From contig LCAH01000002.1 of assembly GCA_000996355.1 (NCBI GenBank), positions 93,703 through 126,572 on the forward strand: a DNA stretch of 32,870 nucleotides, given 5' to 3'. Under the pieces are notes generated by a model. It was not told the DNA's origin. It worked only from the letters and a program-made list of their open reading frames with translations, and made no database searches. Origin of the DNA: Candidatus Uhrbacteria bacterium GW2011_GWC2_41_11 (lineage in GTDB: Bacteria > Patescibacteriota > Patescibacteriia > UBA9934 > GWF2-40-263). Positions 8,665 to 17,274 of the stretch are shown in pieces; position 1 is the first letter of the stretch, and each line of letters opens with the position of its first letter. Position numbers and translations under genes: made by a program.

Positions 8665-9381
8665 ATGCTAAAAGACCACCTCCTTCAACTTCAATTCACC
8701 TCAAATCAAGCCGATGTTTATATTGCATTACTTGAATTAGGACAAACCAAAATTGGACCACTTCTCCAAAAAACAGGTTTTCACCGTAATATTGTGTACA
8801 CAGCACTTGCTGAATTAATAAAAAGAAAATTAGTTAACAAAACCACAAAAAGAGGTGTTGCATATTTTCATGTTCTTGATCCGCATCCATTAATTGATGA
8901 GCTCATGCAACAACAGCAACTGGCACAATTAACAGTAGGAGAAATTCATTCAAAGAAACAAGTAACCTATTCTGAATCGTTAACTCTTTCTGGAAAAGAA
9001 GGCATACGGGATCTTGTTGAAATGGTTCTTCGAGAAAGAGCAGATGTATATTTAATTGGATCAGTCATGAATCTTTCTCACATTTTAGAAAAAGAAAAGG
9101 AACTCATTCAAGAACGCATTCAAAAAAAAGAGATACAACGATTTGCTTTAGTACAAGCACACGTTCAACACCATGCAGATTTTGCATTCTTTACTGGCGT
9201 GCGTGCTTTACCAAAACAATTTCCACCCTCACCGGTGGTGATTTGGATTTTTGGTGATGTGGTTGCTCACGTATTGTGGGAGGAACCAGAAACGATTTTT
9301 GTGCTTCGTAATGCAAAAATTGCGGAAAATTATCGTCACTATTTTCAACTGTTATGGAAACAAGCAAAAACAGTGAAATAA
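8665..9381 (+). CDS. TrmB-family HTH transcriptional regulator
   Basis: LLQLQFTSNQADVYIALLELGQTKIGPLLQKTGFHRNIVYTALAELIKRKLVNKTTKRGVAYFHVLDPHPLIDEL: TrmB winged helix, followed by a PLD-like regulatory domain region. Confidence 0.85.
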   Translation: MLKDHLLQLQFTSNQADVYIALLELGQTKIGPLLQKTGFHRNIVYTALAELIKRKLVNKTTKRGVAYFHVLDPHPLIDELMQQQQLAQLTVGEIHSKKQVTYSESLTLSGKEGIRDLVEMVLRERADVYLIGSVMNLSHILEKEKELIQERIQKKEIQRFALVQAHVQHHADFAFFTGVRALPKQFPPSPVVIWIFGDVVAHVLWEEPETIFVLRNAKIAENYRHYFQLLWKQAKTVK

Positions 9382-9457
9382 TATCTTTTCTCTCTTCCAT
9401 TTTATCGACGGATAAACGGGAAAAATTTACTTCCCGCTGATGTTAATTTATTTGTTG

Positions 9458-9487
9458 TTGACAAACTCCTCTCATATCTGATACATT
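9458..9487 (+). promoter_or_regulatory. Promoter of the rplJ-rplL operon
   Basis: TTGACA (9458-9463), 18-nt spacer, TACATT (9482-9487), just upstream of the L10 leader. Confidence 0.55.
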
Positions 9488-9497
9488 CTCCCTGTCA

Positions 9498-9622
9498 TTG
9501 CCGAAGAAAACGGGTTGGTTTAAATCATAAATCCCGTCGAGGCATACTGTTTCATTTCTTTTTTTTGAGAGAAATGGGCAGAATGCATGATTTTCTGCGG
9601 TAATCGACGCAGATTTTTTATT
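9498..9622 (+). ncRNA. Ribosomal protein L10 leader with downstream attenuator-like hairpin
   Basis: TTGCCGAAGAAAACGGG...CCCGTCGAGGCA matches the L10-leader kink-turn organisation (UGCC/GGCA stem, GA-containing internal loop, CGGG/CCCG stem). It is followed by CTGCG-gtaatcga-CGCAG-ATTTTTTATTTTT terminator (9596-9622). Confidence 0.8.
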
Positions 9623-9669
9623 TTTAGGGATAGGCGCGTTTGCGCTGTCCTCTTAACCAAAGGTCGATT

Positions 9670-10197
9670 ATGTCAAAAACACGTACGCAAAAAGAAGCGG
9701 TCGTGGAAATACTTGCGGACAAAATGCGTCGCATGAAATCCGCAGCGTTTGTCTCTGTCCATGGATACACCATGAAAGACGCAGATGCGCTGAGAATCAA
9801 AGCAAAACAAGCAGGTGTGGAAGTGGCTGTGACAAAGAAAACACTTTTAAAACGCGCCGCAGATCAAGCTGGTTTCGCAAATTTTGATGCGCACGCTTTT
9901 GAAGGAAGTATTCTTTCTGCTTTTTCTTTTTCAGATGAGGTGTCTGCGGCAAAATTGTTGGCAGCTCTTGTGAAAGAGAAAACCGATATGAAAATTGTCG
10001 GTGGTATTCTTGAAGGAGAAATCGTCGAGGTAGAAAAGATTAAAATGTTGGCCACCCTTCCGGGCAAACAAGAATTGCTTGGCAAGATGGTTGGTTCACT
10101 TCAGGCTCCTATTTCTGGCTTTGTAAATGTTTTGGTCGGCAACCTCCGTGGACTCGTGACTGTTCTTAAGGCAGTTCAAGAGAAAAAACCGGTTTAA
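9670..10197 (+). CDS. rplJ: 50S ribosomal protein L10
   Basis: MSKTRTQKEAVVEILADKMRRMKSAAFVSVHGYTMKDADALRIKAKQAGVEVAVTKKTLLKRA; adjacent to rplL and the L10 leader. Confidence 0.97.
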   Translation: MSKTRTQKEAVVEILADKMRRMKSAAFVSVHGYTMKDADALRIKAKQAGVEVAVTKKTLLKRAADQAGFANFDAHAFEGSILSAFSFSDEVSAAKLLAALVKEKTDMKIVGGILEGEIVEVEKIKMLATLPGKQELLGKMVGSLQAPISGFVNVLVGNLRGLVTVLKAVQEKKPV

Positions 10198-10228
10198 TTT
10201 AAAATGAGAAAGTCCTAAAATATTTCTT

Positions 10229-10633
10229 ATGTCTGATGAACAGAAAATCGTCGAGGTGCCAGAAAAGTTCAAGGCCCTTGTCGAACAAATCGAAAAAATG
10301 TCCGTGTTGGATCTTGCGGAACTTGTAAAAGTTTTGGAAGAAAAATTCGGTGTAAGCGCTGCTGCTCCAGCGATGATGATGGCTGCTGCTCCTGGCGCTG
10401 CTGCTCCGGCTGCGGAAGAAAAAACATCCTTTGATGTTGAATTGACCGAAACAGGCGGAAACAAGATTGCGGTGATTAAAGTGGTTCGTGAAGTGACAGG
10501 TCTTGGATTGAAAGAAGCAAAAGATGTTGCTGATGGAGCTCCAAAAATGGTGAAACAGGGAGTTTCTAAAGCAGAAGCAGAAGAAATAAAAAAGAAAATC
10601 GAAGAAGCTGGCGGAAAAGCAACTATCAAATAA
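10229..10633 (+). CDS. rplL: 50S ribosomal protein L7/L12
   Basis: [26 protein letters not shown]...[72 protein letters not shown]. Confidence 0.98.
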   Translation: MSDEQKIVEVPEKFKALVEQIEKMSVLDLAELVKVLEEKFGVSAAAPAMMMAAAPGAAAPAAEEKTSFDVELTETGGNKIAVIKVVREVTGLGLKEAKDVADGAPKMVKQGVSKAEAEEIKKKIEEAGGKATIK

Positions 10634-10651
10634 TCGAATACATCAAAAAAC

Positions 10652-10679
10652 AAAAAAGCGCCTTTCGGGGCGTTTTTTG
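10652..10679 (+). terminator. Terminator of the rplJL operon (possibly bidirectional with the convergent gene)
   Basis: aaaaaagCGCCtttcggGGCGtttttt. Confidence 0.8.
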
Positions 10680-10692
10680 TTTGATGTGATAG

Positions 10693-12861
10693 TTACTTTT
10701 TATTTAAGTGAGAAGCGTCTACTCGATACACTTTGGAGTCTGCAAGGAAATAGATCGCTTTTTGATTTTCAGAAACAACAACATCAACAAGATCATCCAA
10801 GGCATCACTCTGATATTGAGCAACAAAAGTTCCGTCTTCTTTGTTAAATACGACTAATCGTTTTGTCGATGGTTCAAGAACATAGAGATAAGGACTTTTT
10901 GTATCTGTCCAAAGTTCAGACGCATTCGTAAGTGGCGGATCCACGGATTCTGTCTTCCATCCTGTTTCACTTCCGCTCACAAAACGAACAATTCCTCCAT
11001 TCTTTTTAAGAACAAAGACAGTTCCGTCTACAGCCATGGCGGTTGCATCTGAAAGATCAGTGGTGCGTGCACGAATCCATTTTGTTCCTGGGAGAGCAAA
11101 TGTTCCGTCTGCTTGGTCAAAACGAATAATTTCCGCTCCTGATGTACCTAAAGAAAGAATATAAAGGCGTCCTGAATAAGAGGAGAGATCAACCCATTGT
11201 GTTTTTTTATCAGAAGATGAGCGGAGAAGAAGAGAAATTTTTGAAGACGTGTTGTTTCCTGTATCAAACGTTGCAATTTCAGAATGATCACGAAGGAGAT
11301 AGGTGGATGCATTTTCTTTGGATATTTGGATAGAAGAAAACTTTTTTCCTGAGGAATTGGGAGAAAGAATTCGTTCCCATGTTTTTGAAGAAATACTCAG
11401 TTGATAGACATCTCCACGATCTGCAAAAACAACCAGATGATCTCCATCTAAATGCATGGCTTGAGGGTCTGATGTCGGACTGATACTTGCAAGATCGCCA
11501 ACAACAGGAGGGTTGGGAATGTGAGTAATGTGTCTTAATGTATCGAGCATGTTACGAAGATCTGCGGCAAGACGATCAGTGTTTGTCTGATCTTCTGGAG
11601 AGGGAACGGTTGTTTTTTCAAGAGCGGCAAGTGTTTCCGTTATAAGGGTTCGTGCCCGTGTTTCGTCTCCATAAATGAGTGCACCGGAAGCTTGATCGCG
11701 TTTTTCTTCCCAACTACGAAATGTCTGGTTAAATGCGGATTGTTTAGCTTGTTGTACACGGGATTGTGAAATAGCCGAAATACTTATGATAAGAACAATG
11801 ATGAAGAAAATAGAAGCAAGGGCAAGATAACGGCTTGTTTTGGGAACTCGACGAATATGTTGGCGAATCCAACTGTGAGTTTTTTGTATGATGTTTTTCG
11901 TTGAAGGTAAATGTTCAGACGATTCTTGATGATTGATATGTCGTCGAATAAAGAGAAAAAGAAAACGAATTGTTTTTCGTCCAATACCTATCGTTCCACC
12001 TTTGTCATCCCATCCTTTTTTCATTTTTTTCCATGTGTCCATGATTCGGTTACCAATAGCTGGTTTTTGATCCGCTAAGAGGCGCGCTGTTTTTTCTTGG
12101 TTTGTATCAAGTTGGCGAATAGAAGATTCAGCTGATGTTCGTTGAGGACCAACAGGTTTCAGAGATCCGGAAGATTCTTCTATGGTTTGAGCTTTTAAAA
12201 TAAAAAGAGCAAAATCTGTTTCTTCGGAAAAATATCTACGTAGCTTAAGGGCAGCGCCTTGTGGGGGAAGTGTTGTTAAAATATGGTGAAGATCTTCTGG
12301 GAGAATCTCTTGTTCCAGTGCTTCATTCGATACGCAAAAAATATCTCCAGGATGGATATCTCCGTCTAAAACCACGGCAAAAAGTTTTTGCCAGTTTGGG
12401 GCAACATGTTCTGTTTGAATACTCCGAAAAAGATTAAAAACTTGATAGCGCTGGTCCGGAAGTTTATGAAGAAAAAGAGCGCAAAGATTTCCAGTGCCGG
12501 ATAAATACATTTCCTGATCAACAACCATGCCGACCATGGCATGAATGTCTGTTGGAGAAAGGATGTTCTCCCATTCAGATGATATCTGAGAAAGATGCTG
12601 ATTAATTGATTCGAGGAGCTGTTCAAATTGATGGGCTGCATTTGTTTCCGGTTCTGTTGATTGAAGAGAGATCTCCAATGCTTCTTTGATGATTTGACCG
12701 AGAGATTCTGAAGCAGGATGATGTTTTGAAATAGTGATGATAGCAAAAAGATGTCCGTTGCATTCCGGGATGGGCTCAGCATACGTCAAAAGATACTGGC
12801 GTGAATATGCAGCTGATTCTTCGATGATGCTTGTTTTCAACTGGATTTCCAACCTATTCAT
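10693..12861 (-). CDS. Membrane protein: degenerate PP2C-like N-terminal domain, TM helix, beta-propeller-like C-terminal domain
   Basis: N-terminal region (MVGMVVDQEMYLSGTGNLCALFLHK, FAVVLDGDIHPGDIFCVSNEALEQ) resembles the PP2C fold. TM segment YLALASIFFIIVLIISISAI. C-terminal repeats (HLDGDHLVVFADRGDVYQLSISS etc.) look propeller-like. Start MNRLEIQLKT chosen because TATAAT (12902-12907, minus strand) lies upstream. Confidence 0.65.
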   Translation of the reverse strand: MNRLEIQLKTSIIEESAAYSRQYLLTYAEPIPECNGHLFAIITISKHHPASESLGQIIKEALEISLQSTEPETNAAHQFEQLLESINQHLSQISSEWENILSPTDIHAMVGMVVDQEMYLSGTGNLCALFLHKLPDQRYQVFNLFRSIQTEHVAPNWQKLFAVVLDGDIHPGDIFCVSNEALEQEILPEDLHHILTTLPPQGAALKLRRYFSEETDFALFILKAQTIEESSGSLKPVGPQRTSAESSIRQLDTNQEKTARLLADQKPAIGNRIMDTWKKMKKGWDDKGGTIGIGRKTIRFLFLFIRRHINHQESSEHLPSTKNIIQKTHSWIRQHIRRVPKTSRYLALASIFFIIVLIISISAISQSRVQQAKQSAFNQTFRSWEEKRDQASGALIYGDETRARTLITETLAALEKTTVPSPEDQTNTDRLAADLRNMLDTLRHITHIPNPPVVGDLASISPTSDPQAMHLDGDHLVVFADRGDVYQLSISSKTWERILSPNSSGKKFSSIQISKENASTYLLRDHSEIATFDTGNNTSSKISLLLRSSSDKKTQWVDLSSYSGRLYILSLGTSGAEIIRFDQADGTFALPGTKWIRARTTDLSDATAMAVDGTVFVLKKNGGIVRFVSGSETGWKTESVDPPLTNASELWTDTKSPYLYVLEPSTKRLVVFNKEDGTFVAQYQSDALDDLVDVVVSENQKAIYFLADSKVYRVDASHLNKK

Positions 12862-12956
12862 ATCAGGACGATATTTGCATTTTTTGCCTATTTTTGTGTA
12901 CATTATACCCAACTGACCTTGGGAGGCAAACACCTGGCTCAGGGTATCATTATTTT

Positions 12957-13595
12957 ATGTCTTCTTCGGGTTTTCGGCTTGAACAGCTATTTGGTTCAAA
13001 AACGCGCGCCCGTTTGTTGGGGCTTTTTTTACAAAATCCGGACAAGGCTTTTTTTGTTCGTGAATTAACACGCAAGATTGATGCACAGTTGAATTCCGTT
13101 CGTCGAGAACTCCAAAATTTGGTTGATCTCGGCCTTGTAATTGAACAACAGGAACAAAAGGATGAACATGCAGGAAAACGATTGGCTGACCGCAAAAGGT
13201 ATTATACGGTGAATCAGCAATTTTTGCTGTATCATGATCTGCGTCTTTTGTTTAAGAAAGTGCAGATTTTATTGAAACAAAATCTTGTCCAGGAAATTGA
13301 AGCTCAGGGTACGATTGATTTTCTTTTGTTCACAGGACGTTTCATGAATGATCCGAATATTCCAACAGATCTTTTGATTGTGGGAAGTATTGATCAGAAG
13401 TCGCTTCAACGGGTGGTTGCAGTGTTTGAGAGTGAACTTGGAGCAGAAATCAATTATACTTTGATGCCTAAGGAGGAGTTTACATATCGTCGTCAAATTG
13501 CAGATCGTTTTCTCTTTTCTATTTTGGAAGGGGAAAAAGTTGTGATGGTTGATCGGCTGCATGTGATTGATTCTGTAACCGGATCTATTTCCTGA
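12957..13595 (+). CDS. Winged HTH (ArsR/MarR-like) transcriptional regulator
   Basis: FRLEQLFGSKTRARLLGLFLQNPDKAFFVRELTRKIDAQLNSVRRELQNLVDLGLVIEQQE; start reassigned from 12831 to 12957. Confidence 0.8.
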   Translation: MSSSGFRLEQLFGSKTRARLLGLFLQNPDKAFFVRELTRKIDAQLNSVRRELQNLVDLGLVIEQQEQKDEHAGKRLADRKRYYTVNQQFLLYHDLRLLFKKVQILLKQNLVQEIEAQGTIDFLLFTGRFMNDPNIPTDLLIVGSIDQKSLQRVVAVFESELGAEINYTLMPKEEFTYRRQIADRFLFSILEGEKVVMVDRLHVIDSVTGSIS

Positions 13596-13599
13596 ATGC

Positions 13600-14016
13600 A
13601 TGTACCTTTTTCTTTCTGCACAAGATATTCAACAACTAGAAGTAGGTTTTCTTGATGAACAAGGATACACTGCTTTTTTTTCCTCTGTTCCAACGCCTCC
13701 GGAAATGTTTTTATTTCATGTGGACCGTCTGATGCATGAATGGAAAATAGAATGGAAAACGATTTTAGGTGTGGCGGTCGTGGTTGGTCCGGGTTCATTT
13801 ACCTCAACACGTCTCTCCGTTACTATGGCAAATGGGATTGCATTTGCACGACATATTCCGATTATCGGAGTGGAAAATATCGAACGGCTTTCTTTATCTG
13901 TGCTTTTATCGGATCGAGATTGGATCCCGTTTTTTCACGCTCAAAAAATTGAGACATTTGTTGTCCCTATCTATGATCGTCCACCTCTTATTACCTTAAA
14001 AAAAATACCCGTTTGA
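13600..14016 (+). CDS. tsaB: tRNA threonylcarbamoyladenosine biosynthesis protein TsaB (short form)
   Basis: GVAVVVGPGSFTSTRLSVTMANGIAFARHIPIIGV is the TsaB signature region; only about 138 aa. Confidence 0.78.
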   Translation: MYLFLSAQDIQQLEVGFLDEQGYTAFFSSVPTPPEMFLFHVDRLMHEWKIEWKTILGVAVVVGPGSFTSTRLSVTMANGIAFARHIPIIGVENIERLSLSVLLSDRDWIPFFHAQKIETFVVPIYDRPPLITLKKIPV

Positions 14017-14028
14017 TTTTTTTATTTT

Positions 14029-14736
14029 ATGGCTACTTTTTCTTACGATCGTGCTCCCGCATACACAGACATGATTCGTGAATCTGTGCTTACGTTTTCC
14101 CAAACGATTTTTCAATTTCTCCCACAATTTTTTGGCGCAGCGGTTGTTTTTTTTCTTGGTATTTTTTTTGCATGGGTGTTGCGACGGGTCATAATAAAAA
14201 TGATCGCTCTTTTGAAAATTGATGATTTAGCGAAAAAATTTGAACTTGCTCAAACGTTGCAACGTGCGGGATTTCATCTTCATATAGGTCATTTATTCGG
14301 ATGGATAGTTCAGTGGTTTGTTTTGATCGTGGCATTGATTGCTGCCACAGATATTTTAGGTTGGGATCAGGTGACGGATTATTTGAAACAGGTGGTGTTG
14401 TATATTCCGAATGTTCTCATTGCCATTATTATATTGCTTGCGGGTATTCTCCTTGCAAATTTTGTCGAGCGCGTGGTGCATTCAGCTGTTCAAGCAGCTC
14501 ATTTTGCCTCTGCGCATTTTCTTTCGCATGCAGCGCGGTGGGCCATCCTTGTGTTTACATTCATGGCTGTCTTAGATCAGCTTGCGATTGCGGAATATTT
14601 AATTCGAGTGCTTTTTACCGGATTGGTTGCGATGGTTGCTTTGGCCGGAGGACTTGCCTTTGGTCTTGGAGGAAGGGAACAAGCTGCCAGATTTCTTGAA
14701 CGCCTTCAAAAAAATATTTCGTCAAATGGACGATAA
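14029..14736 (+). CDS. Mechanosensitive-channel-like conserved TM helix protein
   Basis: Four hydrophobic helices and the signature FTGLVAMVALAGGLAFGLGGREQAARFLE. Confidence 0.82.
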   Translation: MATFSYDRAPAYTDMIRESVLTFSQTIFQFLPQFFGAAVVFFLGIFFAWVLRRVIIKMIALLKIDDLAKKFELAQTLQRAGFHLHIGHLFGWIVQWFVLIVALIAATDILGWDQVTDYLKQVVLYIPNVLIAIIILLAGILLANFVERVVHSAVQAAHFASAHFLSHAARWAILVFTFMAVLDQLAIAEYLIRVLFTGLVAMVALAGGLAFGLGGREQAARFLERLQKNISSNGR

Positions 14737-14741
14737 GTCGT

Positions 14742-16235
14742 ATGTCATTGTCTTCCAAGACATACGGACGATATCGAACATGGGAGGTGATTCCAGGACT
14801 TTTGATTTGGACAACATTTTTTCTTGCGTTTTTTCTTTCATTTTTTGCTCCGACTGTCGTGATTGTTTTTGTGATTGTTTTTGATCTGCTCTGGCTATTT
14901 CGGGTGACGTATTTCATGATTTTCCTTTTAGGTTCCTGGAGAACCTATCGAAAAACTCTTCGAGAAGATTGGATGAAGCGAGTCAGACAGTGTTCTGGTT
15001 GGCAACGAATCCACCATGTGATTTTTCTTCCTACCTATAAAGAAGATAGGGAAGTTGTGCGAAGTGCGTTTGCCTTTCTTTCAAAAACAAATTATCCAAA
15101 AGATCGAATGATCATTGTTTTAGCTGGAGAAGAACGTGATCATGAACAATTTCAAAAAAATGCAGTCGAAGTTCAAAAAGAATTTGAAAGCATTTTTAAA
15201 CGCATTATTATTACAGAACATCCAAAGGATCTTTCCGGGGAAATTCCAGGAAAGGGTTCAAACCTGCATTATGCAGCAGGAGTGGTAAAAGAAGTGTTGG
15301 AACGTGAAGAATCAAATATTGCTCCTGAAGATATGATCGTTTCTTCATTTGATGTGGATACCGTGGCGCATCCTCAGTATTTTGCTCTCCTCACCCATCT
15401 TTTTTTGACGGTTCCAGACCCATTGCACGCCTCGTACCAACCCGTTGCACTTTTTGCAAATAATATTTGGACCGCAAAGTCACCTGTGCGTATTGCTGCA
15501 TTCGGCACGACGTTTTGGCTCATGACCGAACTTGCGCGTCCAGATAGAATGTGGACATTTTCCTCTCATTCTATGCCTTGGAAAATGCTTTTGGATGTGG
15601 GATTTTGGCAAAAAGATATTGTGTCCGAGGATTCGCGCATTTTTCTTCAAGCTTTTTTGTATTATCACGGAAATTATCGTGTCGTGCCTGTATTTCTTCC
15701 TGTTTCCATGGATACCGTGACAGGTGATGGATATATGGAGAATCTTGTGGCTTTGTACAAACAACAACGCCGTTGGGCATGGGGAGTAGAACATTTTCCA
15801 GTCATGGTTGAAGCATTTCGAAGAGATCCTCTCATTCCTCTTCAAAAAAAGATTCGGTATTTGCTAAACCATTTAGAAGGAATGTACACCTGGGCCACAG
15901 CTCCGATTTTGATTTTTCTCCTTGGACGTCTTCCTTTATATGTTGCCGGAGCAAGTAGTGCTGCTCTGATTCAAGCAGCGCCGTTTACCCTTCAATGGAT
16001 TATGCGATGCGCTATGCTTGGGGTGTTTGTTTCTGCCCTCCTTGCTTTGACGATTCTTCCGCCGCGTCCAAAAACCGTGAAATGGTCTACTTGGTTTGTG
16101 ATGCTTCTTCAATGGCTTCTCCTTCCGATTACCTTTACCGTTTTTGGTGCTATGCCGGCGATTGATGCGCAGACACGTCTCATGATTGGAAAATATTTGG
16201 GATTCAATGTGACAAAAAAAGTTCGGAGTGTGTGA
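14742..16235 (+). CDS. Family 2-like membrane glycosyltransferase
   Basis: IHHVIFLPTYKEDREVVRSAFAFLSKTNYPKDRMIIVLAGEERD, SSFDVDTVAHPQYFALL, VSEDSRIFLQAF, QQRRWAWGVEH, with flanking TM helices. Confidence 0.87.
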   Translation: MSLSSKTYGRYRTWEVIPGLLIWTTFFLAFFLSFFAPTVVIVFVIVFDLLWLFRVTYFMIFLLGSWRTYRKTLREDWMKRVRQCSGWQRIHHVIFLPTYKEDREVVRSAFAFLSKTNYPKDRMIIVLAGEERDHEQFQKNAVEVQKEFESIFKRIIITEHPKDLSGEIPGKGSNLHYAAGVVKEVLEREESNIAPEDMIVSSFDVDTVAHPQYFALLTHLFLTVPDPLHASYQPVALFANNIWTAKSPVRIAAFGTTFWLMTELARPDRMWTFSSHSMPWKMLLDVGFWQKDIVSEDSRIFLQAFLYYHGNYRVVPVFLPVSMDTVTGDGYMENLVALYKQQRRWAWGVEHFPVMVEAFRRDPLIPLQKKIRYLLNHLEGMYTWATAPILIFLLGRLPLYVAGASSAALIQAAPFTLQWIMRCAMLGVFVSALLALTILPPRPKTVKWSTWFVMLLQWLLLPITFTVFGAMPAIDAQTRLMIGKYLGFNVTKKVRSV

Positions 16236-16290
16236 GAGTGTTGGATGTGTAGGGGTTGTAGAAAGTGTAGAATGTAGAAATGAAAAAACA

Positions 16291-16320
16291 AAAACCCACG
16301 ACAAGCACTGTCGTGGGTTC
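16291..16320 (-). terminator. Intrinsic terminator of the 17150-16339 transcription unit
   Basis: Minus strand CCCACGACAgtgcTTGTCGTGGG followed by a T-rich run. Confidence 0.8.
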
Positions 16321-16338
16321 TACCGGTTTTTCAGTTGT

Positions 16339-16881
16339 CTACCACAGGTGAATACCATAGATGGCACCACCGATGATGGAAAAAGTGAGAAGAACAGGGA
16401 TGAAATAATCCAGCCATATATTGGGTGGCAAAAATTTTTCTTCCGGCTCTTCCACAACTCTCAACTGCGGTTGCTGTTCCGAAATTGGTTTTACCACCAC
16501 GGCTGTAGTGAGTTCGATTCCAGCGAACATGACTCGGAGAGAGTCTTCACCAACTGATTCTACATCAGGTGCTTCCTTTTCCTCTTCCGTATCATCATCC
16601 GGTCCTGGTTGACCTTCCATGACCAGAGGGGGAGGAAGCGGCACATCACTCAACGTGACTTCGGATAGATCTTTTCTGAGATCCATCTCATCATCAGGCT
16701 CATCCTCAATTACTACAGTTGCTTTGGAATCAACGGCAGCTCCCATGAGAATGATTTCTATATCAGTATCAGTTCTTTTTTGAATTGAAAGTTTCTCGAG
16801 TATTTTGAGGACGTCCTCGAGTACAAGAACACCTTCCGCAATCGGTGCACTGGGCAGATTTGATCCGTTTGATCCGTTCAT
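16339..16881 (-). CDS. Orphan acidic protein with C-terminal TM helix
   Basis: SD AAAGGAGAAAAAATG before MNGSNGSNLPSAP. Acidic mid-region (EDEPDDEMDLRKD, GPDDDTEEEKEAPDVES) and C-terminal WLDYFIPVLLTFSIIGGAIYGIHLW. Confidence 0.72.
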   Translation of the reverse strand: MNGSNGSNLPSAPIAEGVLVLEDVLKILEKLSIQKRTDTDIEIILMGAAVDSKATVVIEDEPDDEMDLRKDLSEVTLSDVPLPPPLVMEGQPGPDDDTEEEKEAPDVESVGEDSLRVMFAGIELTTAVVVKPISEQQPQLRVVEEPEEKFLPPNIWLDYFIPVLLTFSIIGGAIYGIHLW

Positions 16882-16901
16882 TTTTTCTCCTTTTGAAAGA
16901 T

Positions 16902-17150
16902 CTACTCGTTTGTACCGGCTTGTTCCGGCACAAACGTTCCATATCCTGTTTGCGCTGATGAAGACCACACGAATTTGTGGCCGCCAGCACAGTGAACTGC
17001 ACCTTCACGTCCTCCTCCTTCGTATACACAATAATGTGTATCAATTTTTGGGGGACGTGTTGAAACTTCATTTATAACCTTTATCCACAATGCCACATAT
17101 GCGGCGAGGAATAAAAGCAGTGCCGCTACAATACCCATCAGCTTCCGCAT
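16902..17150 (-). CDS. Small orphan membrane-anchored protein (82 aa)
   Basis: N-terminal TM (MRKLMGIVAALLLFLAAYVALWIKV) and a short outer domain with two Cys. GAGGAGG is spaced correctly for this ATG. Confidence 0.68.
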   Translation of the reverse strand: MRKLMGIVAALLLFLAAYVALWIKVINEVSTRPPKIDTHYCVYEGGGREGAVHCAGGHKFVWSSSAQTGYGTFVPEQAGTNE

Positions 17151-17197
17151 CAGCATTCCTCCTCACTGTTGAGATCTGATAAAAAATCAGACGGTTT

Positions 17198-17225
17198 ATC
17201 ATACTTATTTTATGAAAAATGTCAA
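17198..17225 (-). promoter_or_regulatory. Sigma70-type promoter for the 17150-16339 unit
   Basis: Minus strand TTGACA (17225-17220), 16-nt spacer, TATGAT (17203-17198). Confidence 0.65.
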
Positions 17226-17237
17226 TATTTTCCAATA

Positions 17238-17268
17238 AAAAAACCACGACAAGCATTGTCGTGGCTCT
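17238..17268 (-). terminator. Intrinsic terminator of the 18132-17275 gene
   Basis: Minus strand CCACGACAatgcTTGTCGTGG followed by TTTTTTTATT; nearly identical to the terminator at 16291-16320. Confidence 0.82.
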
Positions 17269-17274
17269 ATTTTT

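Noticed and set aside
10096-10653. 185-aa minus-strand ORF
   Set aside because: Antisense to rplL and the end of rplJ; Ala/Ser-rich shadow ORF.
13600-14016. TsaB as a truncated pseudogene
   Set aside because: Although short, the N-terminal core and GPGSFT motif are intact. Short TsaB forms are plausible in reduced genomes, so there is no direct evidence of a lesion.
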